From contig NZ_CP022222.1 in NCBI RefSeq assembly GCF_009930815.1, positions 7,544,501-7,608,500 on the forward strand: a DNA stretch of 64,000 nt, given 5' to 3'. Made by a program: the position numbers and the translations under genes. The DNA comes from Bradyrhizobium sp. CCBAU 051011 (GTDB lineage Bacteria; Pseudomonadota; Alphaproteobacteria; Rhizobiales; Xanthobacteraceae). Of the stretch, positions 52,907 through 60,854 are shown piece after piece. Below the pieces are notes generated by a model. It worked only from the letters and a program-made list of their open reading frames with translations. It was not told the origin of the DNA and made no database searches. Each line of letters begins with the position of its first letter. Position 1 is the first letter of the stretch.

Positions 52907-55135
52907 CTACGATGCCTTCGCCTTGGGATCGAAAGGGGCGACGTTCGAAGCCCTATCCGAAAATTCACCCGCATCGACGCCGAACAGCTCGGCAACACGC
53001 TTCAGCCGCTTGGCGACCTCACCCGATATTGCGGCACTAGCGGACAGCACTTCGCGAATCGCCCCGAAAGCCGCCTGGCGTGCTTTTGCATTGTCGGGCA
53101 ACAGCTTCGGTATCGCGGCCAGTGCTCCCTCCTGATCCAGCAGAAGCATGAAGAATTGCTCGCGAACCAGCACCTTGAACTCTGTCAGCGTTAGCCGCGC
53201 ACCGGCGTCGCTACGGCGAACGTTGCGCAATGCTTCGAGGCTCCGCTCGTCCACCATCCCCCTCGCCGACCCGACATACAGAAGGCCGCGAATGGCCGCT
53301 TCGCGAAGGCCCCCTTCGCTGATTCTGGATTTCAGCTCCGCGATTCGCCTCTCAAGCTTTTCACGGTGTGAAGCAGACATTTCCTGCCGGCGGGATGGGG
53401 CCGATTGGGGATCGATTCCGACAGCTGCTTGCAACGCCGGCGAGCCGTAGATCGCAAGGAAGGCCGCCTCGCTGAGCGCCTCCTGCGAATCCCGCCAACT
53501 GTCCAGCGCATTAACGATTTGCTTGGAGACCTGCTCCTGAAAGGCAACGAAGGGATTGTCTGTCGAGACCTGCTTGCGATCCTCGCTCACCCGCTCCGCC
53601 AGCGACTTCACCATAGCCATGAGCGGATTCCGGCTGCTGAAAGCTTCATACTGAAGCCGCAACGGGTGCAGATTGCGCATCATCTCCGCCATCTGAGGCT
53701 TCACCATGCCCTTGATCCAGGGCTGGAGGAACTTCTGGTAGGCCGCGAGATTGATTTCCGATACGCGCTTGGCGGCGGCAAACCGCCGCTCATCCTCGGG
53801 GGAATTGCCTCCCATGGCCCGGATGTCGTCGAGCGTCCGCGCCTCGCAGCGCATTACCCACTGGCCGACGGCGAGATCGGCATTCGTCGTGTCGACGTCC
53901 TTGGCCTCGAAAGTTGCTTCGTAGAGACCGGGCGGCAAGACATCGATCAGATCGATATTGCTGGAAAATTCCGCATGTTCCTTCTTGGCAATGCCACCGG
54001 AAACGAAAATACCGAGATGGCCAACGCTCTCGTGAACCGTGTAGACGATCGTCTGACCGTAGGCCCTGATTTCGTTGACGTCGGCGTAGAGATCGAGGAT
54101 CCAGTGCAATGCCTGTTGCGGCGGGGTTATATTGTCCCCCTTGGAGCAGAACACCACGATCGGCGATCTGATATTGCGCAAATCGACCGGCTGACCGTCA
54201 GACATCACGATGCGACCGGCAGCGAGATTATTGCCGACGAACAGTTCATCGACGATGAACTGAATTTCCTCGGCATTCAGATTGACGTGCCCGCCCCACC
54301 AGCGTTCGAATTCGAGGTATCGGTCGGCCTCGGTATCGACCTTTGAATAGACGTTGTACTGTTTGGTCCACAGCGTATTCGACGGATTCTGCCCCTCGAA
54401 ATTTTGCACGAGCCAGGCGCCGTCGAATTTGCCGGCTCCGAGATCGCTCGTCAGCGCCGTTAGCCAACTTCCTCCCAGCAGGCCACCCGAGTACCGCATC
54501 GGGTATTTGCCATGCACGCCCGCCCAATAGGCAAGCGGCGCCCCTGCGATGATGACGGGTCCGAACAGTTCCGGCCGGAGCGATGCGAGGATCATGACGG
54601 CCCAGCCCGCCTGGCAATTTCCGATCACGCAAGGCTTGCCGTTGGCTTCCGGATGGCGGCTGATGACTGTTTCGATGAATACCGCTTCGGCGCGCGCGAT
54701 GCGTTCGATCGTTTGTCCTGGCATCGGCTCGGGCAGGAAGCCGATGAAATAGCAGGGATGGCCCGCCTTCATTGCGACGCCGATTTCACTGTCCGCCTTG
54801 AATCCGCCGATCCCCGGACCGTGACCTGCGCGCGGATCGACCACGATGAACGGGCGCCGCTTGAGATCGATTTCGACGCCTTTGGGCGGAATGATGCGCA
54901 CCAGCGCATAATTCACCGGTTCATCCAGCTTGCGGCCGTCAATGATCAACTCGGCTGCATATTGCAGGACATGCGGTGCCGTTTGCGCGATGTGTTCCCG
55001 GTACTGGTCACCGCGTCGACGCAAGACGTCCAGGAACAGGACGCTGCGCTGGCTCGCATCCATCATGTACTCTACGGCCGAAGCGACAAGCCCTGACATC
55101 GGGCCGCCCGGCAGCTTTGCGTTTTCCATCTGCAT
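52907..55135 (-). CDS. DUF3141 protein, PhaC-like alpha/beta hydrolase fold
   Basis: A 742-residue protein. The N-terminal half is an alpha/beta hydrolase related to PHA synthases: an IGNCQAGWA elbow with Cys174 in place of Ser, a distal FCSKGDNITPPQQAL with the acidic residue, and VHESVGHLGIF with His. The C-terminal half (from about 420) is a helical region with RNPLMAMVKSLAERVSEDRK. A Cys nucleophile favours polyester or acyl transfer over hydrolysis. GAGGTCGAAAC precedes the ATG, and a symmetric FixK/Fnr box lies 54 bases upstream. First gene of an operon with ptb, ackA and fabI. Confidence 0.8.
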   Translation of the reverse strand: MQMENAKLPGGPMSGLVASAVEYMMDASQRSVLFLDVLRRRGDQYREHIAQTAPHVLQYAAELIIDGRKLDEPVNYALVRIIPPKGVEIDLKRRPFIVVDPRAGHGPGIGGFKADSEIGVAMKAGHPCYFIGFLPEPMPGQTIERIARAEAVFIETVISRHPEANGKPCVIGNCQAGWAVMILASLRPELFGPVIIAGAPLAYWAGVHGKYPMRYSGGLLGGSWLTALTSDLGAGKFDGAWLVQNFEGQNPSNTLWTKQYNVYSKVDTEADRYLEFERWWGGHVNLNAEEIQFIVDELFVGNNLAAGRIVMSDGQPVDLRNIRSPIVVFCSKGDNITPPQQALHWILDLYADVNEIRAYGQTIVYTVHESVGHLGIFVSGGIAKKEHAEFSSNIDLIDVLPPGLYEATFEAKDVDTTNADLAVGQWVMRCEARTLDDIRAMGGNSPEDERRFAAAKRVSEINLAAYQKFLQPWIKGMVKPQMAEMMRNLHPLRLQYEAFSSRNPLMAMVKSLAERVSEDRKQVSTDNPFVAFQEQVSKQIVNALDSWRDSQEALSEAAFLAIYGSPALQAAVGIDPQSAPSRRQEMSASHREKLERRIAELKSRISEGGLREAAIRGLLYVGSARGMVDERSLEALRNVRRSDAGARLTLTEFKVLVREQFFMLLLDQEGALAAIPKLLPDNAKARQAAFGAIREVLSASAAISGEVAKRLKRVAELFGVDAGEFSDRASNVAPFDPKAKAS

Positions 55136-55144
55136 GTTTCGACC

Positions 55145-56293
55145 TCACTTGTCGCGAAGTTCACTCAACGAGCCTCGCGGCATCGAACGTTGATCTAGGT
55201 CAACGTTCGAAAGTTGGTTCGGCGATGTCGCGTCGGCACGATCGGTGCGTATCCAGGCGACCGTCAATTCCCAGGCCACGGAGAGAATGATCGGTCCGAT
55301 AAAGAGACCGACAATTCCGTGTGCGAGCGTTCCTCCGATCACCCCGACGAAGATGACGAGCGTCGGCGTCGTCAGGCCGCGCCCCATCACGAGCGGTTTC
55401 AGGATGTTGTCGAGTATGCCGACGATACACAGGAACACCGTCATCAGAAGCGCAGTGGTAAAATCCTTGTCTATCCAAATCCAGATGATCACGGGAACCA
55501 GGACGATTGCCGCGCCGATCTGCACGATTGTCAGGATCATGACCACAAAAGCCAACAGGCCGGCGCCGGGAATGCCAGCCAGCTTGAAGCCGATGCCCGC
55601 TAGCAGTGATTGGATGATTGCGACGCCGATAACGCCCTGGGATACCGCGCCTATGGTCGTACCCGCCAGCTCCAGAAAATGTTCGCTCTGCTCGGGCACG
55701 ATGCGATAGAGAAAGCCCCTGCCCGCCGCCACTAACTGCGAGCCGTAGGGAAAGAGAAAACCAGCCAGCGCCACAGACAGAAGAAACTTGAGCGTTCCCA
55801 CGCCGGCATCGCCAGCGAGGCTGAGCATGGTGCCAGCCAACGGCTTCAGATGGGGCGCCACCTCGCGCAAGGCCGCTCGAATGTTGTTGGACGCTTGGTT
55901 CCAGAGCTCGAAGAACTGCGGACCGATGACCGGCCAATCCTTGACGCCCTTCGGCGGAGATGGAACCACCAGGTTACCAGCAACCAGAGTTGCGGCGAGA
56001 TCCTTCACCCCTTCCACGGCACTCAAGCCAAGCCAGGTCGCCGGCCCGATGACGATGCCGAGATTGATGACGGTGAGAATTACCGCTGCGAGTCTCTGGC
56101 GACCGCCGAGAAGCTTGGAAAGGAGATTAAAGACAGGATAGAGCGCAACGGCGAGTACGATGCTCCAGGCCAGGATCGGCACAAAGGGACGGATGAGAAC
56201 GAACGTCCAATAGATCAGGAAGGCGAGCAATCCTAGCCGGATCGCAAGCTGGATGAGGTCCTCTCCGGACCGGATCTGGCGAGAGGTTTTCAA
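55145..56293 (-). CDS. AI-2E family (PerM-like) transporter
   Basis: A protein of about 382 residues from the proposed TTG at 56293, with the AI-2E/PerM fold: paired helices at the N-terminus (LLAFLIYWTFVLIRPF, WSIVLAVALYPVFNLL), a soluble middle stretch, then six helices toward the end. The ATG at 56470 lies before a FixK/Fnr box (56361) and is unlikely; TTG 56332 or 56293 (with GAAGG upstream) is preferred. Substrate is unknown; AI-2 export and Na+/H+ exchange are described for relatives. Its 3' end spans another FixK/Fnr box, at 55190. Confidence 0.8.
   Translation of the reverse strand: MKTSRQIRSGEDLIQLAIRLGLLAFLIYWTFVLIRPFVPILAWSIVLAVALYPVFNLLSKLLGGRQRLAAVILTVINLGIVIGPATWLGLSAVEGVKDLAATLVAGNLVVPSPPKGVKDWPVIGPQFFELWNQASNNIRAALREVAPHLKPLAGTMLSLAGDAGVGTLKFLLSVALAGFLFPYGSQLVAAGRGFLYRIVPEQSEHFLELAGTTIGAVSQGVIGVAIIQSLLAGIGFKLAGIPGAGLLAFVVMILTIVQIGAAIVLVPVIIWIWIDKDFTTALLMTVFLCIVGILDNILKPLVMGRGLTTPTLVIFVGVIGGTLAHGIVGLFIGPIILSVAWELTVAWIRTDRADATSPNQLSNVDLDQRSMPRGSLSELRDK
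55183..55210. promoter_or_regulatory. FixK/Fnr box in an extended palindrome, upstream of the DUF3141 operon
   Basis: The box TTGATCTAGGTCAA (55190-55203) sits in a 28-bp element with perfect 11-base arms and a six-base centre TCTAGG. It lies inside the last codons of the AI-2E-type gene and 54 bases before the DUF3141 start. Confidence 0.82.
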
Positions 56294-56360
56294 GGACGCG
56301 CCTTCACCTGCGAGTGCGGATGCGGTCGTCAAGCTACCGGCTGCTTTTCGCCCTGAAGTC

Positions 56361-56374
56361 TTGATCCAGATCAA
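56361..56374. promoter_or_regulatory. FixK/Fnr box between the AI-2E-type and GNAT genes
   Basis: TTGATCCAGATCAA, a perfect site in a divergent promoter region: 79 bases before the GNAT start (56454) and 28 or 67 bases before the AI-2E-type start, depending on the TTG used. Confidence 0.82.
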
Positions 56375-56453
56375 ACGATCGCAATCCGGCCCGGGCTTCA
56401 TCGGCGAGCGCCGAACGAGACGGCTGCACTTGTTCGCCAGCACACGAGGCCCA

Positions 56454-56975
56454 ATGTCTGAGGCGATCAACTACACCGCACGCGAGCTCCTGCGCGACGG
56501 CAGCCAAGTCGAAATCCGCGCTCTCCGGCGGGAGGATGAAGCCGACATGCTCGCTGCGGTCGAAAGGACCAGCGCGCAATCCCTGCAGCGCCGCTTCTTC
56601 GTCATGAAGCGCCACTTCTCGGAGAAGGAGCGCGCCTTCTTCATGGACGTCGATTTCAAGAATCATGTCGCGATTGTCGCGCTAGCAGAGGAAGCCGGCC
56701 GTAAGGTGATTGCCGGGGGCGGCAGGTACATTGTCTTCGAGCCCGGGCGGGCCGAAATGGCATTTGTCGTCGTCGATGCTTGGCAGGGACGAGGCGTCGG
56801 CTCGATCCTGATGCGTCATCTCGCCAGGTTTGCGAACGATGCGGGACTGCAGGAATTGACGGCTGAGGTTCTGCCCGAGAACGCCGCGATGAGAAAAGTA
56901 TTCGAAAAGTTCGGCTTCAGGCCCGCCCCGCACCGAGACCCGCAGACACTACATCTGGTGCTGAAGCTCGGTTAA
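56454..56975 (+). CDS. GNAT family N-acetyltransferase
   Basis: A 173-residue acetyltransferase. The acetyl-CoA-binding motif is VVVDAWQGRGVGSILMRHL (about 100-118), the preceding strand is AEMAFVVVD, and ENAAMRKVFEKFGFR closes the fold. It is a single-domain member of the type often fused to acyl-CoA synthetase (Pat-like), here standing alone. GAGG lies shortly before the ATG at 56454. A protein-acetylation role at low oxygen, possibly tied to acetyl-CoA level, is a context-based guess. Confidence 0.85.
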   Translation: MSEAINYTARELLRDGSQVEIRALRREDEADMLAAVERTSAQSLQRRFFVMKRHFSEKERAFFMDVDFKNHVAIVALAEEAGRKVIAGGGRYIVFEPGRAEMAFVVVDAWQGRGVGSILMRHLARFANDAGLQELTAEVLPENAAMRKVFEKFGFRPAPHRDPQTLHLVLKLG

Positions 56976-57095
56976 CGCGCGCTTCCAGTGCGACATTAAC
57001 TCCGTCCCGACCTGAACCTGCGCGGGGCGCTTGGAGCGCGCTGCCGTGTCGAGAGGTAGCGGAAGGCACGGCGCGTCCGGCGCACCAGTTCAGGC

Positions 57096-57371
57096 CTACC
57101 TCAAGCCCAAGGGCGAGCGCCGGTAGCCGCTATTCCGGGCCTCATTTCTACATACGAAACTACCGGTATATCCCGACGCGTAGCGCCTCTGACCTTTCAG
57201 ATAGTAGCGCCCTCTTCCGAAGTCGAGCCAGACGATCGTGTCCCCGGGACAATGGCGTTGCGCCTGCGATTCATAGCGGAACGGCGTGAGAACTTGCGCC
57301 ATCGCGCTAGGTGGCGCAGATGAAATGAAGGCGAGAAACGCAGCGGAATAACCGTAAAAATTTGCTCGCAT
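57096..57371 (-). CDS. Small secreted protein, unknown function
   Basis: A 91-residue protein with a signal peptide (about 1-25, ending SAMA) and a short Tyr/Arg-rich domain containing two Cys: GRGRYYLKGQRRYASGYTGS. The Cys pair (HCPGD, FVCRNEA) probably forms a disulfide after export. The family is unknown to me by name; similar small proteins are common in this bacterial group. A gap of about 120 bases separates it from the GNAT gene. Confidence 0.65.
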   Translation of the reverse strand: MRANFYGYSAAFLAFISSAPPSAMAQVLTPFRYESQAQRHCPGDTIVWLDFGRGRYYLKGQRRYASGYTGSFVCRNEARNSGYRRSPLGLR

Positions 57372-57477
57372 GTAGCGCCTGTTTCATCGACCTCAAACCG
57401 GTACACCGCGGCACCCTTGATCCCCATAGTGCGCAAACGATGTCGTTCAGCCACGCGCGAGACAGGGCGCGACGACC

Positions 57478-58599
57478 TCAGACCGGTCCGTGCGATCCGG
57501 GCGGGACCATATAGAGTGTCATGGCGAATATGACATAGATGAATATCAGCAGAGCACCAATGAACCATGCTGAGCGGCCGCTGTTCGTAACAAAGGTCGC
57601 CGTCACGGTAGCGATCATTACCATCGTCACTGCACCCGGCCAAAACTGCAGATCCATTGGTTTGGGCCCGACGACGTAGCTCAGGAGCACAAGCACTGGC
57701 GCAACAAACAGCGCGATCTGGGACGCGCTTCCGAGCGCGATGCTGACGCTCATATCCAGGCGGTTCTTGCGGGCTGCGGAAAATGCTACGGCCATTTCAG
57801 CCGCCGCACCGACCAGGGCTACGATGATGAACCCGACGAACGCCGGGCTCATCCCCAGCGTCGTCGCCGCGTGTTGCACCGACTCAACGAAGATTTCGCT
57901 TACCAGCGCCACCAACACGGTAACAACGAGGAGTGTTCCGACAGCCAAATTGATCGGCCACTTTGCTTCTCCCGCCTCGCCGTGATCCATGCTCGCAAAG
58001 AGTTCCTTATGCGTCTTTAAGGAGAACAGCAGACTCAATCCGTATGCCACGATGAGCAGGATGGCCAAAGCAGCGCTGAAATTCTGGGCCATCACCTCTC
58101 CTCGGGCCAGATCAAGTTCGGAGACTGCCGCCGGCGCGAGTAGCGCAATCGTCGCCATCAACAGCAAGGCGGAGTACATCCTGCCTCCGGCGCGGTTGTA
58201 TTCCTGAATGTGGTACCGGAAGCCACCCAACAGAAAAGACGCTCCGAGCATGAAAAGCGAATTGGTAACGATAGCGCCGGCAATCGATGCCTTCACCAGC
58301 ATGTACTCTCCGGCGCGGAGCGCCGTCACCGCAATGATCAACTCCGTGAGATTTCCAAGCGTCGCATTCAGCAACCCACCCACGGCATCGCCCGTTTTTT
58401 CGGAGACCGCTTCGGTTGCATGACTAAGTAGGGCAGCAAGCGGAACGATTGCGAGAACTGCGAGGACAAACAGGAGCGTATGGGAGGTAGGCACAACCCT
58501 GGCTGCGATCAGCACGGCCGGCACAAATATCAGCATCCAGAGCAACGGGGTATGGCGGATTTCCCTTAACAGAGGGTTCATGATGTTGGCCGCCTCCAT
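57478..58599 (-). CDS. Calcium/proton exchanger (CaCA family)
   Basis: A 373-residue membrane protein with two homologous halves of about five helices. Ion-binding motifs are NATLGNLTELI (about 78-88) and LVGAAAEMAVAFSA (about 261-274), the paired acidic-Glu motifs of the VCX1/CAX-type exchanger; the acidic HGEAGEA loop lies between. It exports Ca2+ in exchange for H+. Two starts are possible, 58599 or 58581; neither ribosome-binding site is decisive. A FixK/Fnr box lies 133 bases upstream of 58599. Confidence 0.9.
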   Translation of the reverse strand: MEAANIMNPLLREIRHTPLLWMLIFVPAVLIAARVVPTSHTLLFVLAVLAIVPLAALLSHATEAVSEKTGDAVGGLLNATLGNLTELIIAVTALRAGEYMLVKASIAGAIVTNSLFMLGASFLLGGFRYHIQEYNRAGGRMYSALLLMATIALLAPAAVSELDLARGEVMAQNFSAALAILLIVAYGLSLLFSLKTHKELFASMDHGEAGEAKWPINLAVGTLLVVTVLVALVSEIFVESVQHAATTLGMSPAFVGFIIVALVGAAAEMAVAFSAARKNRLDMSVSIALGSASQIALFVAPVLVLLSYVVGPKPMDLQFWPGAVTMVMIATVTATFVTNSGRSAWFIGALLIFIYVIFAMTLYMVPPGSHGPV

Positions 58600-58732
58600 G
58601 CCTGATCGTCGTCAAAGCGCATTGATGCGGGACGCGGCCAAGGTCGACTTGAGCCAAAATGAAGCGACAGCCGGTCGTCCATGATCCCTGCGGACATGGA
58701 GCGTAGAGCAAATCGCCGCCGCACCACTCTTG

Positions 58733-58746
58733 TTGATCTAGATCAA
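58733..58746. promoter_or_regulatory. FixK/Fnr box in the exchanger/small-protein divergent region
   Basis: TTGATCTAGATCAA is a fully symmetric palindrome, extended to 16 bases by flanking G and C. It is 133 bases from the exchanger start and 129 from the small-protein start. Confidence 0.83.
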
Positions 58747-58875
58747 CGGATGCCTGCGTCGGATCTGGACCAGTAAGTCTCGCGCTCGCGCGGCGAGGGG
58801 TTCGCGGCCGGCGCGCAATCTTTTTGGACTGGCGAGGTTGCTATTGTCCGAGGCTTCCTGGACATGAGGTTTGCC

Positions 58876-59061
58876 ATGGCTGAAACACCCAAGCTCTCGG
58901 TCGAAAAGGCGCTGAAAAAACTGCGCGCTGCCGATGCGCCAAAATCCAAGAACGCAGGACTGAGCGAAAAAACTGAAGCGCTCGAAGACGAGATAAAGCG
59001 CATGAGAGCGCAAAGACTTCGCCTAGACCGGCACCAACGACGATCGGCCAAGAGTGATTGA
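58876..59061 (+). CDS. Small basic hypothetical protein
   Basis: A 61-residue, Lys/Arg-rich helical protein (ETPKLSVEKALKKLRAADAP, later DEIKRMRAQRLRLDRHQRR). GAGG lies eight bases before the ATG at 58876. No family is recognised. The charge pattern suggests nucleic-acid or membrane-surface binding. It follows the symmetric FixK/Fnr box at 58733. Confidence 0.55.
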   Translation: MAETPKLSVEKALKKLRAADAPKSKNAGLSEKTEALEDEIKRMRAQRLRLDRHQRRSAKSD

Positions 59062-59209
59062 TATTATCGTTGATTTGCGCTGATGGGATGGTCTGGTCGT
59101 GCTCCAGCCCCGAAGCAAGCGATGCGGCAGCCCGTCTTCTGGATGGATCTGCGCTGCACGCAGCCGGACCTTTTATTGCTCGCCTCCGCGTTCCCCGGGA
59201 AAGCCAGAT

Positions 59210-59296
59210 CCGTCCCGGCGGTTAGACCGGGACGGTGAGCGAGTTATAACAAGAGTGGTTGCGGGGACACGCAACCATCTCAAATTGCTTTTTGAG
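59210..59296. ncRNA. Candidate structured element (three consecutive hairpins)
   Basis: Stems: CCGTCCCGG with CCGGGACGG (59210-59218 / 59227-59235), TGGTTGCG with CGCAACCA (59256-59263 / 59270-59277), CTCAAA with TTTGAG (59279-59284 / 59291-59296). All pair perfectly, with loops of six to eight bases. This could be a small RNA, a long terminator or an interspersed repeat; no family is recognised. Confidence 0.3.
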
Positions 59297-59413
59297 GCAG
59301 TAGCCTAAAGCGCAATGTCAGACGAACAATTTGGGAAGCGGGCGCTCCCCTAGGGAAGTCCGCGAATCCAACGCTTTCGACGTGTTACTGAGAAGTTTGA
59401 GGGAAAATGTGCC

Positions 59414-59599
59414 TCATTGATCTTCATGATGCTTCAGCATCATTCCCCAGACTACCTTGCCGAAGACAGCGCGGTCAGCGGACCAGGCGGGAGAAGGGTC
59501 GGGGATCACTCTCGTTAGCATTTTTCGCGTGCTGTTCAGGGCGTCAAGGAGGCCCAACCGACCCATTGCGCTCTGGATGGTTGCGGGGCCTCCCAACAT
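59414..59599 (-). CDS. Possible small hypothetical protein
   Basis: A 61-residue frame (MLGGPATIQSAMGRLGLL start, FGKVVWGMMLKHHEDQ end) with plausible protein-like composition. An AGGAGG is present, but about 13 bases before the ATG, further than usual. No family recognised; it may be spurious. Confidence 0.35.
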   Translation of the reverse strand: MLGGPATIQSAMGRLGLLDALNSTRKMLTRVIPDPSPAWSADRAVFGKVVWGMMLKHHEDQ

Positions 59600-59715
59600 T
59601 CGCTGATCATCGCCTCCTGAGGTAGACAGGTCCTTGCGTTGCGGTGTTCTGGGGAAGAACGATGACAGCCGCCTCGTCCATTTGGGTCATGCTTCTACGC
59701 GACAGAACCGGCGGT

Positions 59716-60776
59716 TCAGACAGCGCGCTTCTGCGACTCGACCAGATCGGTCTTCTCCCAGGAAAAGCCGCCTTCATAGTCCGACATACGGCCGAAATGG
59801 CCGTAGGCCGCGGTGCGCGCGTAGATCGGGCGGTTGAGATCGAGATGGGTGCGGATGCCGCGCGGCGTCAGATCCATCGCCTTCGCAGCAGCCTTCTCGA
59901 GCCCGTCCTCCGGCACTTTTCCGGTGCCGTGGGTGTCGATATAGATCGACAGCGGCCGCGCCACGCCGATCGCGTAAGCAAGCTGCAGCGTGCAGCGGTC
60001 GGCGAGACCGGCCGCGACGATGTTCTTGGCGACGTAGCGCGCGGCATAGGCGGCCGAACGATCGACCTTGGTCGGATCCCTGCCGGAGAACGCACCGCCG
60101 CCATGCGGCGCCGCGCCACCATAGGTGTCGACGATGATCTTGCGGCCGGTGAGGCCGGAATCGCCGTCGGGACCGCCGATGTAGAACTTGCCGGTCGGAT
60201 TGATGTGCCAGATGGTCTTGCCGTTGATCCATTCCTTGGGCAGCGCTTCGCGGACATAGGGCTCGACGATGTCACGAATCTGATTGGAGGAGAGGTCCTC
60301 GACCAGATGCTGGTGCGAGACCACGTTCTCGCGCACGCCGACGGGCTTGCCTTCTCGTACTGGACGGTGACCTGGCTCTTGAAGTCCGGACCGAGCACCT
60401 TCTCGCGGCCGGAATGACGCGCTTCGGAAATCAACCGCAGGATCTTGTGGGCGTAGAAAATCGGCGCCGGCATGAGGACCGGCGTTTCGTTGGTGGCGTA
60501 GCCGAACATGATGCCCTGGTCGCCCGCGCCCTCTTCCTTCTTCTCGCCCGGCTGCAGCGCATCGACGCCCTGCGCGATGTCAGCGGACTGCTGATGCAGC
60601 AGGATTTCAAGCGGTCTGTGAAAGCCGTCCTGCTCGTAGCCGATGTCCTTGATGGCCTCGCGTACGGTGCTTTCGATCTGTTCATTGGTGACCGATTCCG
60701 GGCCGCGGGTTTCGCCGGCGACACCACCTTGTTGGTGGTGGCGAGCGTTTCGCACGCTGCGCGGATCTGCCAGGGC
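59716..60776 (-). pseudogene. metK: Degenerate S-adenosylmethionine synthetase (metK) copy
   Basis: Leftward translation in three frames gives most of MetK. Frame one (about 60776-60722) begins abruptly at [16 protein letters not shown], so some 45 N-terminal residues with the start are missing. A one-base loss near 60722 shifts to a second frame holding [17 protein letters not shown] through [10 protein letters not shown] nine-base in-frame loss lies near 60610. Another one-base loss near 60352 shifts to the third frame, which runs intact ([20 protein letters not shown], to the end). Two frameshifts plus N-terminal loss mean no functional enzyme; a working copy must be elsewhere. Confidence 0.85.
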
Positions 60777-60854
60777 CGGACCTCGGCGGTCCCTGTGATG
60801 TGCCTTAAGATGTCCCCTGAAGCGACAATGTCGAGTCTGTGTCAGTAATCTTGA

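Larger units (their letters stand above)
59062..59715. other. Intergenic region with three hairpins and a weak small frame
   Basis: About 650 bases between the small basic protein and the metK remnant. Three hairpins follow one another at 59210-59235, 59256-59277 and 59279-59296. A 61-residue leftward frame (59414-59599) is listed separately with low confidence. Nothing else is recognised. Confidence 0.55.
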
